Source: CAYJGJ01 sp964367585
GTDB taxonomy: Bacteria > Bacillota > Clostridia > Peptostreptococcales > Anaerovoracaceae
Assembly: GCA_964367585.1 (NCBI GenBank)
Contig: CAYIYH010000007.1
Coordinates: 1-64,000, forward strand
Length of the DNA stretch: 64,000 nt
Direction: 5' to 3'
Notes under the pieces: model-generated
The model's database searches: none
The model's input: the letters and a program-made list of their open reading frames with translations, nothing else
Told to the model about the DNA's origin: nothing
Translations under genes and position numbers: made by a program
In this document: one piece after another, positions 17,526-26,057 of the stretch
Layout of the letters: each line of letters begins with the position of its first letter
Numbering within the stretch: position 1 is the first letter of the stretch

Positions 17526-18827
17526 TTATAAATACTTCTTTAAATATATAGATTGTAATTGTTGATTTGCAAGCAGTCTTTTCGCATGATCGAGTTTAAG
17601 TATCGCCCCTAAAATAGACGACATCACGCGATTACTTTGCAGAGCTTGATTGTCAAAAATTAAGTTTTGCAACTTTCCCCGCTCTAATGCCATATTTACA
17701 ATCCTATGAGTTGAGTTTAAAGGTGTAATTTTGCGCGAGCTCGTACTTTTTAAGTGCAGTGCATTGAATTTACATTTTCGGACGCAAACGCCACAACCAA
17801 GACATGCGTTTTCGTCAATTATTGCTTTTTTACCTTTACTGCCGTCTTCCTTAACAATTTCCTCAATAGTAATAACATCTATAGGACAAACTTTCGCACA
17901 TATACCACAACCGATGCAATTATCTTTTACATCGGGTAAGAAGTTTGAAGTATTGATAGTTGCAAGCGTGCCAAACTTCTTAACAGCACCGAGTGCCTCG
18001 CAGCAACATCCGCAACAGTTACAAAGAAAAGGAATGTCATTCTGAGCATTTTCGCTCATCTGCACCAAGTTATGTTCGTAAGCAAGCTCAATTACAGCAA
18101 CTCCTTCACTTTTAGAAATTTCTCTGGCATGCCCATATTTTGTCAAGCTTGCCGCAACGTTTCCAAGGGTAATACAAATATCGTCCATCGGAGCGTCGCA
18201 GTTTGTTCCCAGGTGGTATTTTTTGTGGCGACAGTAGCAAGTTCCAACCGCAACAAAAGGAGACGCTTCTACCATATGTTTAGAAGATTCATAATCTAAA
18301 ATATTCAAGGAACCTGGTTCGATCCCACTACTATCAGCACATTCCCTACTTTTTTCAAGTGACTGTTCATTTACATAAATTCTTCCGAGTTTCGTACTTC
18401 CACCCAAAAGTAATTCTCTGAAAAAATCATCTTTGACATTTAAATATTGATGAAATAACTCTGCAAGTTCTTTTTGATCCGGCCTACTTCCTACCCTCAT
18501 CAGAGAAAACTCAAAGAATCCCGCCATCGGAGGTGGCAGAATAAACTCTCTCTCCCCCTTCATGTTTACTACATCAAGCAATATCGCCTTTTCACACAGT
18601 TCCACTAGAATTTTTTCTGTTTCCGTTTCACTTTTTTTCAAAACTTTTGCCGCCTTATGCGCTGTAAATGGCTTCAATGGGAGCTGTGAGAGAATCTTTG
18701 CTTCATTTTCGTCGACAAGTGCTTCAAGCAAAGGAAAAAGTGCATCTGAAATCGTTACACCCTGAGGAAATAAATTCAATCTATCAGCTAATGATTTATA
18801 TCCATTTTTAACAGTATGATGTCCCAT
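17526..18827 (-). CDS. Winged-helix and iron-sulfur cluster protein, unknown function
   Basis: The first 100 residues contain a helix-turn-helix-like segment (FTAHKAAKVLKKSETETEKIL). The middle holds a cysteine set (GTCYCRHKKYHLGTNC, then CNCCGCCC). Near residues 295-350 are two ferredoxin-type motifs, CIGCGICAKVCP and CLGCGVCVRKC, for two [4Fe-4S] clusters. It is a 433-residue soluble protein of a type common in anaerobes without a settled role. A redox-sensing or electron-transfer task is an inference. It is monocistronic with a strong promoter at 18889-18917. An AAGGAG ribosome site lies 12 bases before the ATG. Confidence 0.75.
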   Translation of the reverse strand: MGHHTVKNGYKSLADRLNLFPQGVTISDALFPLLEALVDENEAKILSQLPLKPFTAHKAAKVLKKSETETEKILVELCEKAILLDVVNMKGEREFILPPPMAGFFEFSLMRVGSRPDQKELAELFHQYLNVKDDFFRELLLGGSTKLGRIYVNEQSLEKSRECADSSGIEPGSLNILDYESSKHMVEASPFVAVGTCYCRHKKYHLGTNCDAPMDDICITLGNVAASLTKYGHAREISKSEGVAVIELAYEHNLVQMSENAQNDIPFLCNCCGCCCEALGAVKKFGTLATINTSNFLPDVKDNCIGCGICAKVCPIDVITIEEIVKEDGSKGKKAIIDENACLGCGVCVRKCKFNALHLKSTSSRKITPLNSTHRIVNMALERGKLQNLIFDNQALQSNRVMSSILGAILKLDHAKRLLANQQLQSIYLKKYL

Positions 18828-18888
18828 TTTTATTGGCTTCTCCTTTATTTTTGAATCTTATTTCTTTAAGTTCGCAAATCATACCTTA

Positions 18889-18917
18889 ATTATATCCTAA
18901 AAACCTTTTGTTGCCAA
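18889..18917 (-). promoter_or_regulatory. Sigma-A promoter of the iron-sulfur protein gene
   Basis: Minus strand TTGGCA (18912-18917), 17-base spacer, perfect TATAAT (18889-18894), about 60 bases before the start codon. Confidence 0.8.
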
Positions 18918-19010
18918 CACACAAAAAGAAAACTTAATCCTCGAATCTCTCCACATTACGCCTCTTAATTCGCGTACAACTTCAAGTTAATAGAAAATGA
19001 AATTTCTAAC

Positions 19011-19039
19011 TTGAAATTACCACAAGAAGTGTATACAAT
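19011..19039 (+). promoter_or_regulatory. Sigma-A promoter of the SnoaL-like gene
   Basis: TTGAAA (19011-19016), 17-base spacer, TACAAT (19034-19039). The likely transcript start is about 60 bases before the ATG at 19105. Confidence 0.75.
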
Positions 19040-19104
19040 ACAATAAGATAATAGTGGATATTGCATTGAAAAAATCAAAGGATATATAAACCGAAAGAGA
19101 AAAA

Positions 19105-19536
19105 ATGGGATTTGTAAACTGCGGGATTGTTGAGGGTGATGGCGGCAGCAGAAATCTTTACAGGCGTAAAATTAATGGAGATTTAACGCCCAAAGAGATA
19201 CTTTTAAATTGGATAGATGTTTTTAACAATGCAGACGCGGAGGCGCTAAGCGAGTTTTACGCGGATGAAGCGACTAATCACCAAGTTGTGAGCGAGCCAG
19301 TTATAGGCAAAAAGGCAATTTTTGATATGTTTACTGAAGAGTTTTCAACAGCTGAAATGGTATGTATTTTGCAAAATGCTTTCATGGAAGGCAATTGGAC
19401 AATGATGGAATGGAAAGATCCAAAAGGATTTCGCGGCTGTGGTTTTTTCAACATGGTAGATGGAAAAATTCTGTTCCAAAGAGGCAATATGGACAAGCTG
19501 AGTTTTCTCAAGATGAACGGCTTGCCAATCGAGTGA
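19105..19536 (+). CDS. SnoaL-like (NTF2-fold) protein
   Basis: This 143-residue protein's residues 28-140 have the small-polyketide-cyclase-like pattern: TPKEILLNWIDVFNNADAEA, then FYADEATNHQV, then IGKKAIFDMFTEEF, then FQRGNMDKL at the end. Such folds serve as isomerases, dehydratases or ligand binders, so no reaction can be assigned. The first 26 residues are Gly-rich and not part of the fold. AAAGAG lies five bases before the ATG. It opens a small plus-strand run with DUF2200 and DUF1848 genes. Confidence 0.75.
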   Translation: MGFVNCGIVEGDGGSRNLYRRKINGDLTPKEILLNWIDVFNNADAEALSEFYADEATNHQVVSEPVIGKKAIFDMFTEEFSTAEMVCILQNAFMEGNWTMMEWKDPKGFRGCGFFNMVDGKILFQRGNMDKLSFLKMNGLPIE

Positions 19537-19628
19537 GATTAACAATAAGTTAGGATAAACATTAGTTATAAAGTTAATGGTGAAATAAAAGTTTTAGATT
19601 AAAAAATATAACTAAGGAGGAAAATAGC

Positions 19629-19976
19629 ATGAGTACACACAGCATTTACACGTTCAAGTGGAACGAAATGAAAAAATTGTACACAGACAAAGCGGTGCGA
19701 AAAGGAAGAACGGAATCAGAAGTAACTGAAATAATCTGCTGGCTTACAGGTTACACAAAAGACGCGCTAGAAGCCAAAGACGATAGCGAGGATATGAAGT
19801 CTTTTTTCGAAAAAGCGCCAAACTTAAACCCAAACAGAGTGCTTATTAAGGGATCTGTTTGTGGAGTAAAAATAGAGAAAATCGAAGAGCCATTTATGAA
19901 TGAAATTCGATATCTTGACAAGATGATTGACGAACTTGCAAAAGGTAAAGCAATGGAAAAAATATTAAGAAAATAA
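19629..19976 (+). CDS. DUF2200 family protein
   Basis: This 115-residue protein is a full-length match to the DUF2200 pattern: KLYTDKAVRKGRTESEV, ICWLTGYTKDAL, FFEKAPNLNPNR, ICGV-like SVCGVKIE, and IRYLDKMIDELAKGKAMEKI at the C-terminus. Function is unknown across the family. A very strong ribosome site (AAGGAGG) precedes it. Confidence 0.85.
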   Translation: MSTHSIYTFKWNEMKKLYTDKAVRKGRTESEVTEIICWLTGYTKDALEAKDDSEDMKSFFEKAPNLNPNRVLIKGSVCGVKIEKIEEPFMNEIRYLDKMIDELAKGKAMEKILRK

Positions 19977-20015
19977 AGCGTTAAACTGAGAAAAATTTAC
20001 ATACAAGGAGAACCT

Positions 20016-20954
20016 ATGATAATCAGCGTGACTAGGCGTACCGACATTCCTTCTTTTTATGGTGAGTGGTTTATGAATCGGCTCAAAGCGGGTTATGTGC
20101 TCGTCCAAAATCCATACAATAACAACCGCTATTCAAAAGCATATCTAACTCCAGCCGATATCGATGTAATCGTATTTTGGACTAAAAACCCTATTCCCTT
20201 TTTGAAGTACCTTCCTGAAATCGATAGTATGGGATACAGTTACTACTTCGAGTTCACACTAACCCCTTATGGTAAGGAAACAGAAAGGAATTTGCCCGAC
20301 AAAAAAATACTACTCGATACATTTGTAAACCTTTCGAAAAAACTTGGAAAGCATCGCATGATATGGCGATACGATCCAATAATAATCGACGAATCATATA
20401 CGATAGAATACCACAGGAAGCGATTTTCATATATGGCTAGTCGTCTAAAAGATAGTACCGAGCGCTGTGTTATTAGCTTTGTAGACAGCTACAAAAATGT
20501 AACCTCGAGAATGGGTAAACGACCTGACTACTTAATGAGCGACCAGAATATTTTTGAACTTGCAGAAGTTTTCGGAGATATTGCTAAGAAAAATGGATTA
20601 GAAATTTATACCTGCGCTGAATATATAGATCTCGAGAAGTACGGAATCAAGCACGGTGCTTGCATTGACAAAAGAATTATCGAGAAGGTGATTGGAATCA
20701 ATATAGCCGACACTAGGGATAAAAATCAACGCCCCGAATGTCTTTGCCTCGAAAGCATAGATATCGGGACGTATAATTGCTGTGCAAATGGATGTACTTA
20801 TTGCTATGCGCTACAAAACGAAAAAACAGCGTTTTCCAATATGCGTAATCACAACCCACTATCGCCTTTGCTCATCGGCGAGACAAATAATAATGTGATT
20901 ATCACAGAGCGAAAAAGAGAAAGTGTTGTTTTAGAACAACTGCCACTATTTTAG
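20016..20954 (+). CDS. DUF1848 family protein with C-terminal cysteine cluster
   Basis: This 312-residue protein begins MIISVTRRTDIPSFYGEWF, the signature start of DUF1848. The motifs VFWTKNP and WRYDPI follow. The C-terminal CCANGCTYCYA with nearby CLCLES looks like a metal or [4Fe-4S] site, and the family is thought to be related to radical SAM or spore photoproduct-like folds. That relation is remembered, not shown here. The reaction is unknown. It ends the run that began at 19105. Confidence 0.85.
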   Translation: MIISVTRRTDIPSFYGEWFMNRLKAGYVLVQNPYNNNRYSKAYLTPADIDVIVFWTKNPIPFLKYLPEIDSMGYSYYFEFTLTPYGKETERNLPDKKILLDTFVNLSKKLGKHRMIWRYDPIIIDESYTIEYHRKRFSYMASRLKDSTERCVISFVDSYKNVTSRMGKRPDYLMSDQNIFELAEVFGDIAKKNGLEIYTCAEYIDLEKYGIKHGACIDKRIIEKVIGINIADTRDKNQRPECLCLESIDIGTYNCCANGCTYCYALQNEKTAFSNMRNHNPLSPLLIGETNNNVIITERKRESVVLEQLPLF

Positions 20955-21090
20955 GAGAAAAAGAAAGACTATCAAGAATAATATTTTATTAACTCTTCCT
21001 TTAATGTTTCACTTGTATAATACTATTACAAACGAATTGTTAAATAGATATAGATGGATCTATTTGGGAAAAAGACATCGAAAAGGATAA

Positions 21091-21792
21091 TTAATATATC
21101 ATTTTCTTAGTCATTCCACCATCAACAATTATATTTGCTCCGTTAATAAAGTCGTTCTCTTCATTTGCTAAGAATAAACAGACATTCGAAATATCCCTTG
21201 GAACGCCTACTCGGTTAGATGGATGAATCTCATGATCCCTGTCTTCAAGTTCTTTCCATACACCTGTATGGATATGCCCTGGACTTATCGCGTTTACTGT
21301 AACTGGCGTTCCAATAAGGGAAACACATAAACTGTTAGTTAAAGAAACTATTCCTCCTTTGCTCATGCCATAAAGCTCCCAGTCCGCCATATTTTGGTGG
21401 TATCTAGTAGAGGATATATTAATTATTCTTCCATAATTTTCTCCTTTATTGAGTTCTACGAATTTCTTTGAACAAAGGTATGCCCCTCTCAAATTGGTGT
21501 CCATTACAGTATTATAATCGTTTAAGTCTACCTCATCAATATGCTTTACAAAGACTGAGACTGCGCCATTATTAACTAAAACGTGAACTCTACCATATTC
21601 ATTTTTTATTATGTTAAAAGCTTTGTTAATATCTTCAGGTTTTGATAAATCTGCTTTAATATAAAACACGTCTTTCAAAGGACAGGTATTTATATCCAAA
21701 ACCACTACCTTGTACGATTCTTTGATGAAACGGTCAGCCATATCAAGCCCTAAACCGTGTGACCCACCAGTAATTATAGCTATTCTTTCCAT
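21091..21792 (-). CDS. Short-chain dehydrogenase/reductase (SDR)
   Basis: This 233-residue classical SDR has the NAD(P)-binding motif GGSHGLG near residue 10, the NNGA structural motif near 78, the catalytic serine in INISS, and YGMSK with Tyr and Lys. The C-terminal substrate-loop motif SPGHIHTG and GGM end the domain. The substrate is unknown. The ATG at 21792 follows TGAGGTG by nine bases. An in-frame GTG at 21804 lies inside the ribosome site and was rejected. Confidence 0.9.
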   Translation of the reverse strand: MERIAIITGGSHGLGLDMADRFIKESYKVVVLDINTCPLKDVFYIKADLSKPEDINKAFNIIKNEYGRVHVLVNNGAVSVFVKHIDEVDLNDYNTVMDTNLRGAYLCSKKFVELNKGENYGRIINISSTRYHQNMADWELYGMSKGGIVSLTNSLCVSLIGTPVTVNAISPGHIHTGVWKELEDRDHEIHPSNRVGVPRDISNVCLFLANEENDFINGANIIVDGGMTKKMIY

Positions 21793-21879
21793 TGTATAAT
21801 TCACCTCACTATTTATTATTAGCCATTATTTTTGCAACAGAGATATTATATAATAGTTTTTATGCTCTATCAAATACTT

Positions 21880-21951
21880 GTTCCACTTTTAATCCTCCGG
21901 TTTCGTTTTTGTTCAAAACTATTTTAACCCAAGTTCATTAAAAAGTGGAAC
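21880..21951. repeat. Near-perfect 14-bp inverted repeat with 43-base spacer
   Basis: GTTCCACTTTTAAT (21880-21893) and ATTAAAAAGTGGAAC (21937-21951) pair apart from one extra A. It lies in the gap before rho and could be a small transposon relic or a long-range RNA hairpin. Confidence 0.5.
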
Positions 21952-22129
21952 TTCTTTTATTAAGTACGACTATTAAAGTTGCAATCCACGATTATACAAT
22001 TTACACAAAAGGCACGTAAAATAAAAACCTTTTGCATATTCTATTAGTATATGTTAGATTATAAACACTTGTTTTAACTCATCATAAATTTACACAATAC
22101 TGTTATTGATCTTTGGCGGAGTCTTTCGC

Positions 22130-22234
22130 ATGAAACTCGTCGCACACATAGACGGCTCCATCGAAATTCCATTATCGACTGTTTTATACACCACGATTAC
22201 ACAATCCGAAAAACCAAACGACTACCACACTTGA
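22130..22234 (+). CDS. 34-residue leader ORF upstream of rho
   Basis: An ATG with GGCGGAG eight bases upstream opens a 34-codon frame ending in TGA at 22232-22234. The peptide is MKLVAHIDGSIEIP, then a Thr/Ser-rich stretch and a polar end, with no membrane segment. Its stop codon lies inside the 5' arm of the hairpin at 22227-22246. A ribosome finishing the ORF would therefore block that hairpin. This arrangement suggests a regulatory leader rather than a functional protein. Confidence 0.5.
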   Translation: MKLVAHIDGSIEIPLSTVLYTTITQSEKPNDYHT

Positions 22235-22246
22235 AAGATCAAGTGT
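22227..22246 (+). terminator. Terminator-like hairpin in the rho leader, candidate attenuator
   Basis: ACACTTGA-AAGA-TCAAGTGT forms a perfect 8-bp stem with a four-base loop, followed by TCTTTTATAAT. It lies about 70 bases before the rho start codon. Confidence 0.55.
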
Positions 22247-22314
22247 TCTTTTATAATATTCCACACAAACAAATTATTATATCTAATTTAGTTTAATCCA
22301 AAGGAGACCCCTAT

Positions 22315-23619
22315 ATGACTAACGAAAAAGAAAAAATGCACGCCGATTCCACGCTAGAAATTGAAGAGCTGGGAACTGTCGACGATATCGACATACCACC
22401 AGAAGACTCTCCTGTAAATCCAAATAATACGCTACTCTCAGACGCAAATGAAGTACCTCGTGCAGAGACGCAAGAAGAGCAACAAGAACCGAAACAAGAA
22501 CGCCCCGAAGTCGAGGGAGTATTAGATATCGCAGATGGTGGATTTGGTTTTTTGCGTTTTAATAACTTCTTGACCAGTGAAAAAGATATATACGTATCAC
22601 CTGTCCAAATCAAAAGATTCAATCTAAAGACGGGTGATAAAATTAAGTGTGTGTCTCGGTTACCAAAAGAAACCGAGAGATTCGGCGCACTACTTTATGT
22701 TCTAACTGTCAATGGATATCCACCGGGTGAAGCTATCAAACGCCCAGATTTTGACACCCTAACTCCTATCTTTCCCAAAGAGAAACTCGTCCTAGAAAAA
22801 GAGAGTAAAGACTACTCGGTTCGCATAATTGATCTTATAGCTCCGATTGGAAAAGGGCAACGTGGGCTTATCGTAGCTCCACCAAAAGCAGGTAAAACCG
22901 TACTGCTCAAAAAAATAGCCAATAGCATAGAAAGCAAATATCCTGATATAGAATTAATAGTCCTTCTAATAGATGAAAGGCCAGAAGAAGTAACCGACAT
23001 GAAGCGTTCTCTCAAGGACGGTGAAGTAATATATTCCACTTTTGACGAATTACCATCGCATCATATTAAAGTTGCGGAAATGGTTATGGCACGGGCTCAA
23101 AGGCTTGTAGAACATGGCAAAGATGTTGTCATACTCTTAGATAGTATTACGAGACTTGCTCGCGCATATAACTTAGTAGTTCCTCCTTCGGGAAGAACAT
23201 TATCGGGAGGACTCGACCCAGGTGCTCTCCACAAGCCCAAAAAATTCTTTGGTATAGCTCGAAAAATGGAAGAAGGCGGAAGCATCACGATTTTAGCTAC
23301 AGCACTTGTGGAAACAGGCAGTAAGATGGACGATGTAATTTTCGAAGAATTCAAGGGAACAGGTAACATGGAACTCCACTTGGACAGAAAGCTGTCAGAA
23401 AGAAGAATTTTCCCTGCTATAGATCTAAATAAATCGGGAACACGTAGAGAAGACTTGTTGATGACCCCAGAAGAAATGGAAGCTATATGGTCGATGAGAA
23501 ACTTCATGTCTTCTCGAAACACACAAGAAGCTACAGAAGAAATAATGTCCATATTGACTCCAACAAAGAATAATGCGAATTTCATCGAAGTGATAAAAAA
23601 ATTCCTTAATGATGCATAA
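22315..23619 (+). CDS. rho: Transcription termination factor Rho
   Basis: Rho is a hexameric RNA helicase that terminates transcription. After an acidic, disordered N-terminus (residues 1-64) comes the RNA-binding cold-shock-like domain (EGVLDIADGGFGFLRF). The ATPase then carries Walker A APPKAGKT (188-195), the segment LIDERPEEVTDMKR, Walker B VVILLDSITRLARA, and the secondary RNA site near GTGNMELHLDRKLSERR. At 434 residues it is close to normal, with the acidic tail replacing the usual helical Rho_N part. An AAAGGAG ribosome site precedes it. A leader ORF and hairpin upstream suggest control by attenuation. Confidence 0.96.
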   Translation: MTNEKEKMHADSTLEIEELGTVDDIDIPPEDSPVNPNNTLLSDANEVPRAETQEEQQEPKQERPEVEGVLDIADGGFGFLRFNNFLTSEKDIYVSPVQIKRFNLKTGDKIKCVSRLPKETERFGALLYVLTVNGYPPGEAIKRPDFDTLTPIFPKEKLVLEKESKDYSVRIIDLIAPIGKGQRGLIVAPPKAGKTVLLKKIANSIESKYPDIELIVLLIDERPEEVTDMKRSLKDGEVIYSTFDELPSHHIKVAEMVMARAQRLVEHGKDVVILLDSITRLARAYNLVVPPSGRTLSGGLDPGALHKPKKFFGIARKMEEGGSITILATALVETGSKMDDVIFEEFKGTGNMELHLDRKLSERRIFPAIDLNKSGTRREDLLMTPEEMEAIWSMRNFMSSRNTQEATEEIMSILTPTKNNANFIEVIKKFLNDA

Positions 23620-23712
23620 AATTTCGTGGCCCATCTTATGAGTATATTTGTAAAATGTGAGGATGCGTGAAAAAGTAAAATATATCCAATACTAATTCGT
23701 GGGTATCTAAAA

Positions 23713-23743
23713 AAAGGGGCAGTTCAGTATGAACCGCCCCTTT
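23713..23743. terminator. Bidirectional terminator between rho and the convergent gene
   Basis: AAAGGGGC-A-GTTC, loop AGTAT, GAAC-C-GCCCCTTT: a 12-bp stem with one A/C mismatch flanked by A- and T-runs on both sides. It serves rho on the plus strand and the 23821-24492 gene on the minus strand. Confidence 0.85.
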
Positions 23744-23820
23744 AGTATTTTCACCTAATTATCGAGTGTCATATGAACTATACAAAAAGTTAATGTTGAA
23801 ACACTCTTTTTATTTTATAT

Positions 23821-24492
23821 CTATTCCTCGTATAACTTGAAGGTGCTTTCTACATAATTGACGCAATCCATAATGTCATCTACTTGTCCCTCAATAGCAA
23901 CATAGTGATTAACGCCTATGCTATCCGGGAAAAGCCACACTACAATTATCGCAGGTTCAGAATGGCTGTCTATATAGCTACCATATAGTTGATACGCATC
24001 ATATCCTCCGAGTAAAACCTCTGCACCAACCACATCGTCGACACCATCCCCTTCTAATCCATCCCATATGTTAGAAGCCATCTGCTCTGTAGTTAATCCC
24101 GAAGAATCCAAGATTACATCTAAAGTTAAAATGGATGTACCCTCTGGATTTGAAAATTGCAAAGCTGTTACTTCAGGATTAATGTCTCTAAAGTTTACCC
24201 AATCGCTTGGCACTTCTACCCAACCATAGTAATCTTCCCCTACAAATTTCATGTCCATCGAATCGTAATCCGAATCTCCTGAATCATCGTCATCGAAATC
24301 AATGCTGTCGCTTCCACTACTATCATCGTCTTTGGTCGCAGAATTACTTCCACCTGCAACTTTGGTTGCTTCGGACTCACTTGCAAAATCACCCTCAACA
24401 AATTTCGCAAAATTTGCCATGGTACTTACAGAAATAATACTGCTAAAAATCACAGCTACTATAGCAATCCCAACAATCGTTAATTTTTTCAT
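23821..24492 (-). CDS. Membrane-anchored extracellular protein, unknown
   Basis: This 223-residue protein has a single N-terminal membrane helix or uncleaved signal (residues 4-28), a linker very rich in Asp and Ser (about 45-80), and an extracellular domain of about 140 residues with alternating strands (YYGWVEVPSDWVNF, TSILTLDVIL, EVLLGGYDAYQLYG, IVVWLFPD). The domain outline resembles small PsbP/DUF-like ligand-binding folds, but I cannot name a family. An AGAGG ribosome site precedes the ATG. It is probably a single-gene unit. Confidence 0.7.
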   Translation of the reverse strand: MKKLTIVGIAIVAVIFSSIISVSTMANFAKFVEGDFASESEATKVAGGSNSATKDDDSSGSDSIDFDDDDSGDSDYDSMDMKFVGEDYYGWVEVPSDWVNFRDINPEVTALQFSNPEGTSILTLDVILDSSGLTTEQMASNIWDGLEGDGVDDVVGAEVLLGGYDAYQLYGSYIDSHSEPAIIVVWLFPDSIGVNHYVAIEGQVDDIMDCVNYVESTFKLYEE

Positions 24493-24795
24493 AATTACCT
24501 CTTTTATTTTCTTTCATCGTGCTTTTGCATTATTCCCACCTTTGTATAAAAAAACAAAAATGGAAGAACAGTAAGCCGAGCTCCTATTCATTAAATTATA
24601 TCACCATCACGTTGATTTGTATAGATACAAGAGTAAATTAGTTATCAATTATAATTTACTTTTACTACAAAACATGAATACCTCTCAAATAGTCATTCCC
24701 CAAAATACCACTTGTTTTTTATTCAAAAATATTATATAATCCAATAACAAAATTCAAAGATTTCCTTGAGTTCTTTCATTTACGTTGGTAAAAAT
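24493..24795. other. Intergenic gap between divergent genes
   Basis: An AT-rich stretch that should hold the promoters of both flanking genes. I see no gene, repeat or strong hairpin in it. Confidence 0.5.
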
Positions 24796-25983
24796 ATGAG
24801 AAAAAAATTTAATTTAAAGAGATTGGATATGCAAGTCTCTCTTCTAATTATTTCATTAGTTCTATTTGCCTCAATCACACTTTTCCTATTTAGTTATTTC
24901 CTATCATACAAAGGAATGTTAGATGAATTAGAGAAACGTGTTATTTCTGTTTCAAACTATGTAGAAACAAGTTTGAATTACACTCACTTTACGAAAGTAA
25001 CTACTAAAAAAGACATGGAACTCCCTGAATACCAGGAATTACAGCAATTCCTATCGAGCACACGGCAGGCCGCTTCTACACAATATTTATATACTGCTAC
25101 TTTTAATGATGAGGGGCATCTAATATATCATATAGATGGGCTGCCACTAGATCATCCAGATTTTCGAGCCGTAGGTGACCTTATTGAACCTGATTTTCAA
25201 GACTCTTTATTGCTGGCAATGGACGATGTGATTGTACTTCCTGGCGATATTCTAGATACAGAGTGGGGACATGTTTTCGTGGCATATATGCCACTACATG
25301 ATGAGAGTGGAGAAGTAATAGGTGCACTTGGAATTGAATTTACAGCAGAAGATCAGTATCGTACATATTTTGTTCTAAGATTATCTGCCCCAATAATGAT
25401 ATTCCTTGTTTGTATTTTTGCAGTTATTATCAGCAGCTATTTATTCAAAAGAATTTCTAACCCACACTTTAAGGATCTTGCAAATACAGACTCTCTCACA
25501 AGGCTAAAGAATAGAAATGCCTTCGATGTCGATACGAGTAATCTAATTGCAAGTAAGCGAATCACCAATTTTGTATTAATTTTGGGAGATTTAAATGGCC
25601 TTAAACAAGTCAATGATCTATTTGGGCACTTGCAAGGAGACAATTATATTTCTACATTTGCAAATGTGATATCCTCATCTTCCTCTAATGATGTTATTAG
25701 CTATCGTATCGGAGGAGACGAATTTGCAATCTTGATCGAAAACTGCTCTGATGAACGAGCTAGAAAATATATCGAAGAAACTATGAAAGAATTTAAAGCT
25801 GTATACATGGGCCCTTCAACCATGGCTAGCGCTTCGATGGGATACGCATTTTGCAAAGAAAATTCGATAACTGCATGGGAAAAAACTATGGCAGTAGCCG
25901 ATGAAATGATGTATGAAGTTAAAAGAAATTTCTACGAAAAACACAGGGAATTCGACACACGAACGATAAAACAAGAGTCCTGA
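24796..25983 (+). CDS. Membrane-bound diguanylate cyclase with extracellular sensor domain
   Basis: A membrane helix (about residues 17-40) precedes an extracellular domain of about 150 residues with dCache-like features (YLYTATFNDEGHLIYHIDG, DTEWGHVFVAYMPLHD, GALGIEF). A second helix (about 205-228) follows, then a GGDEF domain with LTRLKNRNAFD and an intact YRIGGDEFAIL active site. It should make cyclic di-GMP in response to an outside ligand. No RxxD inhibitory site lies in front of the active site. The start at 24796 was chosen over a TTG at 24766. Neither has a strong ribosome site. Confidence 0.88.
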   Translation: MRKKFNLKRLDMQVSLLIISLVLFASITLFLFSYFLSYKGMLDELEKRVISVSNYVETSLNYTHFTKVTTKKDMELPEYQELQQFLSSTRQAASTQYLYTATFNDEGHLIYHIDGLPLDHPDFRAVGDLIEPDFQDSLLLAMDDVIVLPGDILDTEWGHVFVAYMPLHDESGEVIGALGIEFTAEDQYRTYFVLRLSAPIMIFLVCIFAVIISSYLFKRISNPHFKDLANTDSLTRLKNRNAFDVDTSNLIASKRITNFVLILGDLNGLKQVNDLFGHLQGDNYISTFANVISSSSSNDVISYRIGGDEFAILIENCSDERARKYIEETMKEFKAVYMGPSTMASASMGYAFCKENSITAWEKTMAVADEMMYEVKRNFYEKHREFDTRTIKQES

Positions 25984-26057
25984 GACGTAATCAAATAAAT
26001 AAACTCTTTTACACAGAGTCAAATAAATAAAGAATATGACGCATAGCCTGTACTTGT

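Noticed and set aside
19105..20954. Genomic island carrying small accessory genes
   Set aside because: The tRNA genes nearby and mixed gene content are suggestive, but I see no integrase, attachment repeat or clear shift in base composition.
22311..22622. Long reverse-strand ORF over the start of rho
   Set aside because: It is a shadow of the rho reading frame with no ribosome site. The same applies to similar opposite-strand ORFs over ruvB, truA, leuA, ilvD and ilvB.
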